A stretch of 64,000 nt of DNA from Symbiodinium sp. CCMP2592 (GCA_905221615.1 CAJNDT010001280.1:292910-356909); one strand, 5' to 3'. Positions 42,952 to 55,620 are shown, counted from the first letter of the stretch. Made by a program: numbers and translations. The notes: generated by a model not told the origin, from the letters alone.

Positions 42952-43050
42952 AACCCATGTCCAAAATGGCTCTAAGGGTGGCGTGGGAGGGCTTTGTGAC
43001 AGAGACAGCAAGTGAACATGCCGTAGCGCTCGAGCGGATGTAGAACAGAG

Positions 43051-43760
43051 TCATCGGCACAGCTGCTGCAGAATGGCCCTCGCAAGTTCTGGAGTGTACA
43101 CTTGAGCTTGCTCTGTAACGAAACGCTTGCCTATTATTCCACTGAGCTGGATGTGCGGCCTTCTCGTTCGTGAACAGCATCTTGCTCCTGAACAGCGCAG
43201 CATACAGAACGAGGGACACAGCCACACTAGCAATCGAGTGGGCTTTTTCCATGGGGTTCCATACTGACATTGGTCCAGCGATACCAATTGCACCCTACCG
43301 TCACGTAGCAGACGCTTCATGCCTTTGGTACGCCAGACTCTGGAGCTGAGGGGATTCTCAAGATACCCTGGGATCTGAAGGCGTAAGCATCTGCGAATGA
43401 CCTTGAGAGCTCCAAAGAGCATGCTGTTTGCATCCGCAACCTTCTTTTGATCATGAACAGACAAATCCGGCAACCCCATGATCGAGTCACCGTTGTTGCC
43501 CCGAAGGGCACTGGGCATCTTGGATGACCTCGCTGCTCTTCTAGCCCTGCTCCATGTATTGCATGGCAAATCTATCCCAACAGCATGGAAATTATGCAAC
43601 TGAGAGAGGATAATATTCCAACGGCTTGGCTTTGCGAGATCATTTTGAGGAGAATGAGCGAGGTCAACAACAGCAGCCTGTCCGCCACTCTCAGCTACCC
43701 ATCGAGCACCTGCCGCCTGGCCACCGAACAGACTTAGGAAGGCCTTGTTTCGAAGAGGCT
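43051..43760 (-). CDS. Methyltransferase-like domain, -1 frame after the recombinase
   Basis: About 235 codons, read in the frame one base upstream of the recombinase frame. It starts around FLSLFGGQAAGARWVAESGG, a class I SAM-binding motif I, followed by VVDL, then GIDLPCNTWSRARRA (a PC-containing catalytic-type loop), GYLENPLSSRVWR, and SLDQCQYGTPWKKPTRLLVW. DIRS and PAT elements carry a methyltransferase-like domain after RNase H. Here it follows the recombinase, so the order differs. No own ATG lies at a sensible place, and -1 frameshifting from the recombinase ORF is the simplest expression model. The same frame stays open across the whole recombinase gene (to 44895), but that part reads as a shadow. 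Confidence 0.65.
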
Positions 43761-44882
43761 GGCCATCTGCTTCTTCACTTCTCGAGGAAGTTGGCACGTG
43801 CCACTCTGGTAGTAGCGGAGAAAGTTCCGGCGTACATCTTCGCCAAACTTTCGGAGGCGATCCCCATGCTTGTTGATGCTCTGCTGTAGCCGTCCAGGCT
43901 TGTCGTAGATCCTTGCACTCGAGTCCGAGGCCCATCTGCCCCGACGCTGGATCGACTGAATCGACCTCAGCTTCATAAGATGATCGCGGCTGGCTCCCCC
44001 ATGACGGTTCTGATACGGGGATTTTGCGATATCCCCCACTGTCAAGGCCTCCACTGCAGACCTCCACACCTTCAGGTAGTCCGCCGCTTTGAAAGCCCAC
44101 ATGTCGGCATCCTCGCCATGAGCCCGCATGCGGTCCGAAGCATGCTGCCTGATCAACTGGTCGAGCCACGGAGCCCTCGTGTCGTCCAAGATCAAAATCT
44201 CGTCGTAGATCCCGGCCTTGGTGGACTCCCCCCTCTCTACCGGCGCCAGCACTATGACGGAGTGCCCAAAATCGGCATTCTTCTCCACGTAGTCGACGGC
44301 CTTGAGCTTCAAAAGCTCTCCTGGCCTCGCGTAAGTCGAGTAACTCAGCTCGTTGAAGAGCGCCTTGTCTCGATGCTTTGCTGCTAACAGCACCGCCGAG
44401 ATGGAGCTTTTGACAAATTCGATCATCGGCAATCTCGATTGTGTCGGGGCCAGTCGCCTCCACCCTTTCAGAGCTCTCTTGAACCTGGGAAGGTGCAACG
44501 CGGCCTCGGGCCGGTGGTGCTCCAACGCGGCCTGAAGCTTGGCCCCACTGCTGCAGTTTTCGCCACTGAGGTACAGGTCGTCGGCGTAGTCGCACAGCAC
44601 CGCGTCTAACTCGCCTAGCGTCTTTATGCTCAACTGGTAGAAAAGGACAAACTCGTAGAACTTTTCCAGCTTCTGCAAGTAGCTCTTGTGCGTCTCTTCT
44701 CGCACGCTGTGGGACTCTAGAATCGTCCTCTCCCCCAGACTGGCACGCAGACGCTGTCCGTACTTCTTTTGTCTCCTCCTGGCCCTCTCCCGCTTGAGCT
44801 TGACTGACTTGAGCAGCTTCTTCAACCCCGTCGCCCGCGGTGCTGGAGTTGCTCTCACTCCCTCCCGATCCGGCGCCTTCAA
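43734..44882 (-). CDS. Tyrosine recombinase of the retrotransposon
   Basis: 382 codons of open frame, beginning at a TTG. An in-frame TGA lies 12 nt upstream and there is no ATG before the conserved part, so the true start is probably joined by splicing or frameshift. The N-terminus is basic (residues 21-50). The DNA-binding core domain starts about residue 60 (SHSVREETHKSYLQKLEKFY). Catalytic landmarks: R186 in STYARPGELLKL, H294 and R299 in NRHGGASRDHL, W317 in RRGRWAS, and Y326 in ARIYDKPG. This is the R-H-R-W-Y set of the YR superfamily, which integrates a circular cDNA by strand exchange through a 3'-phosphotyrosine. The C-terminal end overlaps the methyltransferase-like frame by a few codons. 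Confidence 0.82.
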   Translation of the reverse strand: MKAPDREGVRATPAPRATGLKKLLKSVKLKRERARRRQKKYGQRLRASLGERTILESHSVREETHKSYLQKLEKFYEFVLFYQLSIKTLGELDAVLCDYADDLYLSGENCSSGAKLQAALEHHRPEAALHLPRFKRALKGWRRLAPTQSRLPMIEFVKSSISAVLLAAKHRDKALFNELSYSTYARPGELLKLKAVDYVEKNADFGHSVIVLAPVERGESTKAGIYDEILILDDTRAPWLDQLIRQHASDRMRAHGEDADMWAFKAADYLKVWRSAVEALTVGDIAKSPYQNRHGGASRDHLMKLRSIQSIQRRGRWASDSSARIYDKPGRLQQSINKHGDRLRKFGEDVRRNFLRYYQSGTCQLPREVKKQMASLFETRPS

Positions 44883-44926
44883 AATATGAGGTCATTAGCG
44901 TGTGCCTTCAAAATCCTGGGTCATGA
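44875..44926. repeat. Imperfect tandem repeat at the recombinase start
   Basis: GCCTTCAAAATATGAGGTCAT (44875-44895, first 20 shared in type) recurs as GCCTTCAAAATCCTGGGTCA at 44906-44925, period 31. On the minus strand both contain TTTTGAAG directly before GGC. The inner AG falls exactly at phase 0 before the recombinase codons GCG CCG GAT, so it could be a 3' splice site. Confidence 0.5.
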
Positions 44927-47287
44927 TACTACTTTGCGTCGATGACCTTGGATTTCGCCTACATTTGCGTAGCCTGGTTTTGCGGCATTTATGGTTCCAT
45001 AATTGGGGTCATTATACTATTAATATACTATGTTTATACTATATGTATACTATATTTATGCTACGTTTATACTAGTTACTATATATTTTACTATATCTAC
45101 ACAACATATACATATATATATATATGTATATATGTATATATGTATATATGTATATATGTATATATGTACATGTAACCTCGTTCTATGTATATGTATATGT
45201 ATATATACTACTTATATTATATATTATATATTATACATACATATATACATATCGTATATGTGCACGATGTATGTGTGTGTGTATATATATATATATATAC
45301 ACATAATGCTGTATATCCAAACTTTTCATCTTTATTTATATATATACACATACTATATCTACGTATACCATGTACTTATACTTCAAGCACTGTGTATATA
45401 TTCTTTCTTTACACTACCTATGTGCAAATTTCACAATACATACATATAGATATAGATGTATATATATATACATATATATATATGTATATACATGTTTACA
45501 CCATAAACTATTTGCGATATACTTTATACTTATACATAAACTGTTTGTTATTCACGATATACTACATACTATATGCTCTTTATATACACGGTTCAAAAAC
45601 TATATATACACTAAGTATACATGTATATATATATATATACTCTCTCTCTCTCTATAGATTTATGTATATTGTATATACTTATACTATCTATTATAGACTT
45701 TATACTTTATACTAAGAACTTTGTTCTAACACTATATAGTGTATACTGTTTACTACATACTGTATACGATATACTATATGCTAAGTACTTTATACATGCA
45801 TATAATATAACATACTAGTTTGGATATCTGCTGGTACTACAAGACACATCTATATGTTTGTTGTTTATAACTGGATATTCATAACAATGCAATCATACAC
45901 TGTATATCTGCCAACACACTTGTATCTTATATGTGCATATATGCGTGTATGTTATACACGGTTTCAAAATCAATGTGAAATATATATGTATATATATATA
46001 TGTACACACATATGTGTTTTTTGCATAATGTTTGTCACGATATGTATATCTCTATATGTTTATATGATCACTACGACGACAAGCACGACATGGAGTACAC
46101 ACACATTTACGTCGTTCGGCACATTTACGCCACATTTATCTACCGCGGTATATCCAAAGATTGCAGATAGTGCATCTTTTGCATTAAGATGAGACAAGTA
46201 CAGATATACATGCCTACCGAGCGTATGCTCGCGATTCCTGTAGCTATCTCATAATCATTCATAATCCATAAGCGGCGGCTGCTGACATAAAATGGAAGCT
46301 GCTTCCATAAACTAGCGCATGATTCCATCAAATGGCGGATGCTTCCCTAAATAGCTCATGCTTCCACGGTAGGAAAGCAATAATAGGTGGCGTGGACGAT
46401 TTAGTAGCATTGTAAATGCCTCTAGTAAGCACTATCTCCTACGTTTAATTGTCCCACGACATCCTAGAGCAATTTCTCTCGCCTCGTAGGGCCGCGATAT
46501 CGCCATTCGTATGGCTTCAAAGCACGAGTTTAAGGTTTTAGGTTTTCACCTTTCAGGTTGTCAGAAAAGGAAAACCAAAAACATTGATGACTAAAGATTG
46601 AATGCCTATGAAGAAAATGATAGCGTTCAACTAGGAGAAGTACCAGGCTTGGGCTCTGTTCTCGTTTGTACAAGGCTTTATCTTGTTGTGCCTGGGCAGG
46701 GTTTAGACGTTGTTGAGCCTGCAGGGTCTAGCTTTTCAAGGTGTTTGTACAAACTCAAAATTCAATTTCTGTTCTTATAAACCCTTGCCAAGAAGCCTTT
46801 TTTCCCACCATCGGATGAGATAGCCGCGCTTGCCAGCATCAGAATCCCCGAAGCAATCGAATGGCTGATTAGATTGAACCCCACCGGGGCGAAGCCAACT
46901 CTGAGCACCTGCCTTTCTAGGGTTGAATGCAAGTGCCTTGCGGGAATATGTTGCACTGACTAGTTGACTTGCCTAACTATAGTATATATGTGGAGGATGA
47001 ACTACGGGAGTGTCCCTGAACCTGGCTTGCCCGAGTTCAAAATAGTTCACCAAATAGAATTGCACCGGCGAGACTAATGGTTGTTGTCGTCGCCATTGAT
47101 CAGGACCAATGTTATCACGCTAAACCCCATCCACATGTCAGTTCTAGTATCTTCGTACAGTCTGATTCTTATATTGTCATCCACTGGTCCTAAGTCTGTG
47201 CGTATATATGTATATGTTTATACACACTTTTACATAAATACACATACATTGAAACATGAGTATGCATCTTATGTATGAGCTCGCCTT
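44927..47287. other. AT-rich microsatellite field and unique sequence, no gene seen
   Basis: 45010-45830 is a mosaic of TA, TATG, TAC and related short tandem repeats; all ORFs there (Tyr/Ile/His/Cys-rich) are repeat artefacts. 45830-47190 is less repetitive and AT-rich, with no protein-like frame of note. It lies inside the retrotransposon bounds, between recombinase and RT. Confidence 0.6.
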
Positions 47288-49375
47288 CCCACCCCAAAGA
47301 TCTACCACGTTCGGGTTGGCAAAGCCCCGTTTGCACCCTTTAGCCGCCAGAGCTACCAACCCGCAAGAAACAAGTCAGGTCAGGTCCCTAAACCGCGAAG
47401 CCGTTCATCCCCTGATCTATTTTTCATTCTGCCGCTATGACTGATAAGGTACCCGGGCCCTCGCCATGTATCCACTAGTCACTAGCGCAGTCCCATGACG
47501 CACCAGAGACGCGAAACGTGTATCCCTTTTGCCAATGATTGGTCTATACGGCTTCAAAGCCTTCACAGAGTCAGCTCTATTTGTTCAATCAGGCCATTAC
47601 CTCCCGATCGTTGCATTCTTGATTTACGACTGGCTAGGAACTCCACCCATGTAACCAGCACTCTCTTAATTTACTCGTGTGCCTGTATCATATGCTCAGA
47701 CAGAGCGTAGTTCGAGGCTTAGATCTTTCGAGAAATTTCATTCGGCTCCTACTAGTCCTATTATCGGTTCGGGAACGCAGCCATTGAACCCTGAAGCCGT
47801 CAATCCACCAAATGTGCCATTATGATTGGCAAGGCAAGGCCGTAAAACCGGTATATATGGCCAAACGAACTTGTTGATGGGATTATGAACGTACTGGTGG
47901 TTTCCTGTGCCCCAAATTCGCGTAACGGAGGTTTTCATCGCAGGCATACACACGTAATCCTAGTCCGGAGCCCTGGTTCTCACCAAGACAACTTTCTATC
48001 ACTCAGCTCATTCATCTGTATGTGAAGGGCGCGGAGTTTCCAAAAACTTCCCTACTTTCCTGCTCAAAGGTACAATGCACAGGTTCTGTTTGACCCTCCC
48101 CTTCTTGTGTTTTTGGACATCGGCGACATCCTGGTTAATTATCTAGCATCATCCTTATTGCATGGAGTAGATTCCAGTGCATGTCTGTTTGTCACAATAC
48201 AACGAAAAATCGTGCTTGACACAGCGGCATGTCAACACAGAGTTGTTCTTCTATGTTCCGGGTGATGAGCCTGTTAAGCAGCTTTCGTGGAGTCCAAAGC
48301 AATGGCTATCCGCACAACCAGACTTTGCACCCAGATACTGGAATCATAGCTAACTCATGAATCTAAGTCGTTGTACTTGTGATATTGACATCCACTGTGC
48401 GATCAAATCCATGTTGTATGAGGTGCTATGAGTCCGTGCCCTTGAAGAATATCTCCTGCTCCCGCCAATGCAAACCCCATCATTCATCCCTTCAGTCTGC
48501 TATCGTCCTCACGGCACATGTTATAGCCAGTGGCAAAATTCCCCGACATTGTCCGCATAGTGCGCGAAGCAACATAGAACAACACACTTTGACTCTTATC
48601 ATAGGTTTCTACCCACGCAATCTAGGAGTGAGCATTTCTTATATTGCCTGCCTTAACCTTCATTAAGCCCCTTCTGTTCTTCCCCAAACGCCGGACATCT
48701 CCAAAGTCCTGGTTCGGGTTGGCTTTAATTATTGCCCATAAATCCTTGTTTAAATCATTTCTGGGCATTAATTACGACATCCGTGAACTCAGTGAAGCCA
48801 CAGCTCTGTTTTGTAGGCCCTTGAGTTTCCACTCCACGTCGCCTGTGCTTCCGGTATAATGCCTCGAAGTAAACAGAACCTGGGGTAGAGGGTCCGCGCA
48901 TGCGGGGTGCGAGCCAATAAAGTCACTAAAGCATAAAACCAGCAAGCCTTCAAGCTATTCATCCACCAAAACAAACGAGTTATAGACCACCCGGGAAAAT
49001 TCAATAGCAACAGAAACACCTCCGCAATTTGACATGGATGTTCCCGCTGCTTCAGCGTCGAAGACGGGTGGTTCTCCAAACAAATACGCGAGATCTTCCA
49101 CTCTCAATGCTTCATTCAAGGGACAGACCCAATGTTGAACCTAATTATCGTGTCGTGTTCATGCTTTGTTTCTCGGTTGCAATGCTCACGGAAGGTTGTT
49201 CTTGTGAATGTGCGGTGTAGTGTCGTCTGAGTGACCATGCGGGACGAGGCTCTATGAAGCGAACGGATCATTTGGATAGGGGGGGTGAGTGGGGCGTGCC
49301 ATATCCGTATACATGCACATATACATATATAGATGATTATATATATATATATATATATATGTATATCTGTATGTA
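47288..49375. repeat. Unit D1 of a diverged 2-kb tandem duplication
   Basis: Colinear with 51165-53240 at an offset of about 3.86-3.89 kb. Shared landmarks include CCATGACGCACCAGAG (47494 and 51370), GCTCAGACAGAG followed by GT (47694 and 51462), TCGTGGAGTCCA (48285 and 52139), CTGCTATCGTCCTCAC (48498 and 52378) and GCGAACGG (49259 and 53161). The copies are clearly diverged with indels. No ORF is conserved between them. Both end in a TA microsatellite. Confidence 0.7.
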
Positions 49376-50843
49376 CACGCGAACACAATACATGCGTGCA
49401 TAGATACGGGGCTCGAAAAAAGTAAAACGACTGACCACAACCGGAGGACTGCTGCCTGCATGGTAGGGTATGTAATGTAGTGTTGGTACACAGGCCTGCT
49501 ACAGGATGCACAGGGAATGCGACGGAGCGAGCGAGAGAGAGAGAGAGAGAGAGAGCGACAAAAACAGCGAGTCAGAGAGTGATAAACAGAGAGAGGGGGC
49601 GAGAGAGATGCCAAGAGACCACAAATATGAGTTTCTTCGAAACAAGGTTCAGACACGTGTCTTGAATGTGTTGCAAGCTTTCCACACATACGGGTATATT
49701 GCTGTCGGACATTGCGCTACTCGGAGTTTTAGTCTGCGCGGCTACCGGGGTTCGCTGGATGTGGGTTCGATTCTGCACTGCCGGGGCAAGGAAGCATTGG
49801 TTGGCCTGCAGCTGGATTCGTGTTGACGTTCTTCATAGCTAGTTCTGCGCAAATTCTTACAGTTGCCTGTTTCGAGCAACGTTTACCGAGCCACCTACTC
49901 GGTGCAAAGAGGTAAACACATTTAAATACCCTCCAACCGCAACTTATGCTTTGCCAGAGATCCTCACAACCTTCCTATGCTGCTTCCTGCTCTAGCACAA
50001 TTACACCCTCGCCTTTCCTGATCCATGATGGCTTACACGAAATCACAACTCAGCCGCGCGTTCGGTCAAAGAATTTCCCTAAACGGTGGCTTTGCCACCC
50101 CTACCCTTTGCCCGGGCTGAGCACGGCAAACGAAAATCACGCAAAAATCACGCAAAATCACGCGAAATCACGTGAAATCACGCGGCCGGTTTTGCGGAAG
50201 AGCTTTGGCCCTTTTAAAGGCATTCGCGGAAATCACGCAAAATCACGCTAAATCACGCGCAGTCTCGTCCTTTCAAGTGCCCCCAGGGCCTCCCGAATCC
50301 TTGGATCTCCACCTCACAAACTGGGCGGGTCTGGGGGTCTTGGGAGGATGGGCTGCGTATCCAGGTGCAAAACCATGTGCGGGGGGATGGAGTTGCCGGC
50401 GAATGCCAAAAAGAGGCACTTGTGTCACACTTTACCAACATTCCACCATGATTTTGGCAAAGTCTGATGCTCATGATTTTTTGTAGGGGGGCTTCATGAT
50501 GCTCGGCCAGGATCTCCCCAGACCCGAACCGCGTCGCCAAGCCTCCTCAAAAGTTGGCAAGTCGCGGGTGGGCTATTACCCAGCCCCTCAGCATGCGCCC
50601 AGAGCCAAATTCAGCAAGTTCGAAAGGTACCTGGCCCGATCCAAAGAGACAGATACGGAGAGAACGATTGCTGCTCGGGAGTGGCATCACTCGTCAGACC
50701 TAGTACGTATTCGGTTTCATGTAGCTGATGGTCAGCAACCCTATCGCTGTAGGCTTCTTATTGGGTTTGGGTGGTGATTTCGACGAACCAGGACCTGGAA
50801 AGATCCGTACATGTACATATCGTGTCTATACATGTATGTATAC

Positions 50844-50874
<31 letters not shown>

Positions 50875-51164
50875 CATATATATATAGTTATCTCCTTCAG
50901 GGTCCTTTTTTCATTTAATAGCCTAAATCGCCTGGCCCGGATATGTCCACGGCTATCTTTCAAGGCTCGCTGGGCTTGCTGGTCCAGTACTCACACCGGC
51001 ATGCATACACTAGGGTTTCGATCAGTACGTATTAGTGTGTACATGAAAACATACAGAACATATAGGGCTATAGGCTCCTGAAATACATATACACAAGGAC
51101 TACAAGTAAATATACATACAAATACACACAGAAATGCAAACGTAGGTATTTTGCCGTCTGCTTT
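49376..51164. other. Spacer between duplicated units
   Basis: Contains a GA-rich run (49530-49610), two runs of an AAATCACGC motif (50125-50184 and 50230-50262), unique sequence with a polyG/polyC-biased stretch near 50380, and a TA/TACA microsatellite (50820-50890). No recognised gene. The ORF at 49946-50251 is created by the AAATCACGC repeat. Confidence 0.5.
50125..50262. repeat. AAATCACGC short tandem repeats in two runs
   Basis: About five units at 50125-50184 with variants (AAAATCACGC, GAAATCACGT) and three at 50230-50262, separated by 45 bp of GC-rich sequence. A CG-containing 9-10-mer repeat is unlike the AT-rich microsatellites around it. Confidence 0.7.
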
Positions 51165-53240
51165 TCACACAGATCCTCCATTTCGGCTTGATAGCACCCT
51201 TCTTGCAACCTTTATCATGCGCCAGAGCTACCCAACCGAAACCGGTACGGTTCCCTATAGAAAGCGGTTCATCCATTCATGAAAACCTTCAGTTTGCCGC
51301 TGTGACTGATTAAGTACCCAGGACCTCTCCATCAAACCACTAGTGCACTACTGCAGTCAGCTGGCCCCCATGACGCACCAGAGGCACGAAGCGTGCAACA
51401 TTTGTTTATCCATTTACTTTGCCGCCGTCTTGATTTAAGTACTCGTTTGCCCATGTCAAATGCTCAGACAGAGTGTACTTCGCGGATTAATGAAATGTTT
51501 AGGGCATTAAGGTTATAATGAAACCTATCCAGCAGCCCAATTGGTTTTCAGCTGGGCGGGTGGGAAAAATTGGTCAGCCGTGCTGCCGTCAAATCATTCT
51601 GTCTGCTCCTATATATGGTCGGTTCGGGACAGCAACCAGTAAACCCTCCAGCCATCAATCCATCGATTTTGCCATGACGTTAAGATGCTCATACGTCCAA
51701 ATTAACTTATCTGCGGGATTGTTGATGTAATGGCTAAAGCCTAGTAATTTCGGTCTCCGACGCCCAAACTTTATCCCTGTTATGAAATTGTCCTAACGTG
51801 TAGTACTCATCTCAGGCACACTTAATCCCTTCAAGCCAATACCATCTTTGAGCAGTTATCTCGCGCATCTGCATGTGACTGCTTTGTGTCAGCATGGCGA
51901 ATATAAAGGTGCTCTTATCAGTTTCTTTTCGTTTCTCGCCCCAAATTGTGTAGTACTGTAAGAATCGGTAACATCCTTGTTTTCTAGAACCATCTCTGCC
52001 CCAGTCCTGATTGCAGCGCATGGCATTTATCGCGGATCTGTTTTCACGATACAACGGTATCTTGCGTCAGTAAACCGGCATTTCAATCTAGAATAGCTGT
52101 ATGGTTTCCTATGTGCTATGAGGCCCGGTGAGCACTTTTCGTGGAGTCCACACCATTGGCTACACCGACTATCCTCACAATCCGAGCCGGTGCTCAGGTC
52201 GGGGATCATAATATATGTAGTTGCGTCAAGGCCCTGAAACTTTTGATGGATTCTAGTGCAACTAAACTCCGCGCTGTGCGACGTGCTATGATTCCGAGCA
52301 CCTCACATAACATCATCTGTGCACGCCGCTGCCAACCCCACAATCCCTTCATGATTCGGTTCCTGCCATATGGCTGTCTGCTATCGTCCTCACAGTACCT
52401 GTTCCAAGCAGCAGCAAAATACCATCGTGCATAATGGCTGATATCTGTTGTAAAGAACGAATCAACACACTCCGACCCGCACAAACTAGTTTAGGGCATT
52501 CCGTACAATTATAGTCCGTGCACCAAGCTTGTATTAAAGCCCTATCCTGCCTCCAAAATCAACAAATATCTTCTAATGCTGGACTAGCTTCGGTGTTGAT
52601 GTACCCGTGCTTACACACAGTACCTTCAAGGGATGCTTGTGCACGGCAGCAATGAAATCTCCGAATTGTTTACCCCACAGCCTTTGCTTATAAACCGATA
52701 AGTCGCAATCCACACCACCTTTACTTACATTACTGAAACCAGCGTTCTGTGTAACCCACAGCCTTGGTGCAATCCCCCGTTGTGAACAATTCGCTACACG
52801 TCGAACTGAAGAGAACCTGGGCATAGGGCATAGGGCCCACGCGTGTAGGGCGCGAGCCAATGCCACTCGTCCACGAAACAATCAAGATTTCAGACCAACC
52901 AGGCAAACTTAATAACCACTATATGAACATAGCTACGTCTCACTTTTGAGTTTGCCGCGCTTAGCCATAGAACATAGAAGATTCCGAAAAGTTTCCCATG
53001 GGATCTGGGACGCTCGGTGTTCCATCACGGGACAGGTTGCATGTTGAGCTCATCTTCGTGTGTTTTGTTCCTGCCTGTTCCCGGGTTGCAAGGCTCTTGG
53101 GACATCTGATGGGAATGCGACGTATGTGCGTAGGTGTCAACGAGGCAATTGTTCTATGACGCGAACGGCAGCTGGATCAATGGGCCTACAAGCGTCTAGC
53201 ATATTCATGTGTGTACATATATATATATATATAATACCGG
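51165..53240. repeat. Unit D2 of a diverged 2-kb tandem duplication
   Basis: The second copy of the unit at 47288-49375, same orientation, ending in a TA microsatellite at 53215-53236. It lacks coding character. It may be a non-autonomous element inserted twice or an old segmental duplication, and its identity is unknown. Confidence 0.7.
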
Positions 53241-54509
53241 TTCACACATATATGTTCATACTTTGCATACATATACATGCACGTATCTTATGTATGTTGT
53301 CTGTAGGGGGATACAGAAACTTCATCTATTCCACGATTTGTCACTAAAAACCGATACCGACGTAGGGTATGATTTCCAGTGCGGCTGTTTATGTTTGTGT
53401 CGAAAATGGGAGTCCAGGATATGTTGTTTTTTCTGGGTATCGGTTTTTTTTGAGTGAAATTTAGGAGGTACGGTTAACCCCGGCCACCCCGCCCCCCCCC
53501 CCCACCCTCGTCCTCCCCAAATTTTCACGCACCCCGTATGTGCATGACATGCGCTCGGCTAAAACCCCAGACTACGCGAGCAAGTGCATTGATATCGATA
53601 TCAAGTTGACTACAGGTTGAGAATGTATTCTGTGCACTGTGCACTTGCGGTCCCAGCAATAGATCCCCATGTATGTATCGATGAACTTTTGTATGTAAAC
53701 TTCGACTGCCTGCCGAGAGCGAGTGCCAAAAGGTAGATGTTATACTACTTTATGTTCACTTGCGCATCGAACAGCCCAGCTCTAGTCCATGCAATCTCAA
53801 GTTTCCCGGCTGCTAACTGCACTGCATTGTGCTACCATAGCACAGGAAACCTCACAACACATTACTCTGTTTGATAGACCTAGTCAATCTAGTCAATTTA
53901 GTATTTTAGTGGCGAGCCATGCGGTGCCGTGACGCTGAAGGATGCCTTTGATTCCGTTAACGAGCTGTCCTGCATTTCCCGAATTCTGAACTCTCAAATT
54001 TTAGCCCCCGCGTTTTGGCGAGCGGCTTAAGGATCGGGAGCTTCTGCGGCTTGTGCTGTGAATTAATGAATGTCAAGGGAAAGAAAAACTCCTAACTGCG
54101 AACATGCCCACAATCCCATGAACCTGCGGCTCCGTGGCTTTCAGCAATCCTGGTTTAAAGCTATCGGGCCCCGGGGACAGGATCAAGTTGTAGTTTCAAG
54201 GGTCTCGCTTCAGAGAGCTTTTGGGTATAGTATCATACGTTCATGCGACTGCCCAGTCTCAAAAGTACTTTGCCAGCATAGATCGGCCGCTTAATTTCAC
54301 AGACTGTTACATTCTGTGTGCATACCATTTAGCGGACTGTGTTCATTTTTTATACTTTCGAGAACTCCATGTTGCGGAAACAGTTGTTTCCAGAATGACA
54401 ACCATTTCTGCGATCATAAGCTGGGCTACGCCCCAAGAGCAAGCAGATGTATCTTAGCAATGCGTGCATACATGGATTTCGAGCACAACCATTACGATTG
54501 CTGTCGCTG
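53241..54509. other. Unique sequence, no gene seen
   Basis: Contains a polyC run near 53485-53505 and AT-balanced unique DNA. ORFs are short and without protein-like pattern. Confidence 0.5.
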
Positions 54510-55021
54510 TCATGCTATTGCTACTACTACTGCTACTACTATTGTTGCCACTACTGCTACTATTGCTAATATTACGACAGTTACTATTCCTGTTACCATC
54601 GCTACTAGTATACATGCTATTACTAATACGATCACGATTACTGTTACTTGTACTATTATTATTGCTACATTACGATAAAGTCTAATATTGCCATTACGGT
54701 TACCATAACTAACATTACTACTAGTACTATTGTGATTACAATTACTATTACTCGTACTATTACTGCTACTATTACCATTACTCATACTATTACTAGTACT
54801 ATTACTGTCCATTACTATTACAACTAGTATCCTATTACTGTTAATACTACCATTGCTATTTCTATTTCTATTACTACTACTCTTGCGATTACTATCACTA
54901 TTACTATTGTCCTTACTATTACTATTACTAGTGCCATTACTATTACCATCACTATTACTATTACTACTATTCCTACTAATACTACTGTTACCAGTACTAG
55001 TACTAGTACTAGTACTGCTAT

Positions 55022-55075
<54 letters not shown>

Positions 55076-55135
55076 TACTACTACTACAACTACTACTGCT
55101 GCTACTTTTGCTTGTATTGTTACTAATACCTGGGT
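54510..55135. repeat. CTA/TTA/CTG trinucleotide array
   Basis: Over 600 bp of degenerate trinucleotides (TACTATTAC, CTACTACTA, TACTAGTAC). It yields long Leu-rich or Ser/Asn-rich ORFs in several frames and both strands, which are artefacts of the repeat. Confidence 0.85.
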
Positions 55136-55239
55136 AGTATAATTATACCTTATACTGTGTTTCTACTTCATTTACACTTTACGTAAATAATGTTGGTATT
55201 ATACTTCGACTATACTATAATACACACTATACACTATAC

Positions 55240-55442
55240 ACTATATACTAATACTAATACTAATACTAATACACTAATACTAATACACTAATACTAATAC
55301 ACTAATACTAATACACTAATACTAATACTAATACACATACTAAGACTAATACTAATACTAATACTAATACTAATACTAGTACTAGTACTAGTACTAATAC
55401 TAATACTAGTATTAGTACTAGTACTAGTATTATAGTACTAGT
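55240..55442. repeat. TACTAA/TACTAG hexanucleotide array
   Basis: About 200 bp of TACTAATAC-type units grading into alternating TACTAG. Compositionally continuous with the trinucleotide array before it. Confidence 0.8.
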
Positions 55443-55620
55443 AACTAAGACTAAGACGAATATACTATTACTACTAGTAATATTGTAGCATTCTGAAATA
55501 TATCTACCTATATATTTAATATATATATATATATATTTATAGGTTCATGTTGGTATATGGTATGTATATACACATATACAAGTACGTACATACATTATGT
55601 TAAACAGCCTCCTGACGCAA

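Noticed and set aside
42955-42980. Match to part of the dinoflagellate spliced leader (AGCCATTTTGG on the minus strand)
   Set aside because: Only 11 bases match and the flanks disagree, which is within chance for a 64-kb window.
43760-44895. N-terminal part of the 614-codon ORF as a separate protein
   Set aside because: The overlapping frame has the full recombinase catalytic set; this frame shows only low-complexity Arg/Gly/Ala composition until the methyltransferase-like part.
45030-45818. Tyr/Ile/Cys-rich ORFs up to 176 codons
   Set aside because: Encoded by TATA/TATG microsatellites, overlapping in several frames.
49735-49800. tRNA-like T-loop (GGGTTCGATTC) near CCGGGGC
   Set aside because: The bases on either side do not pair as a T-stem and no acceptor or anticodon arm could be built.
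54464-55137. Leucine-rich hydrophobic ORFs resembling membrane proteins
   Set aside because: Produced by CTA/TTA/CTG repeats; the opposite strand gives Ser/Asn repeats of the same length.
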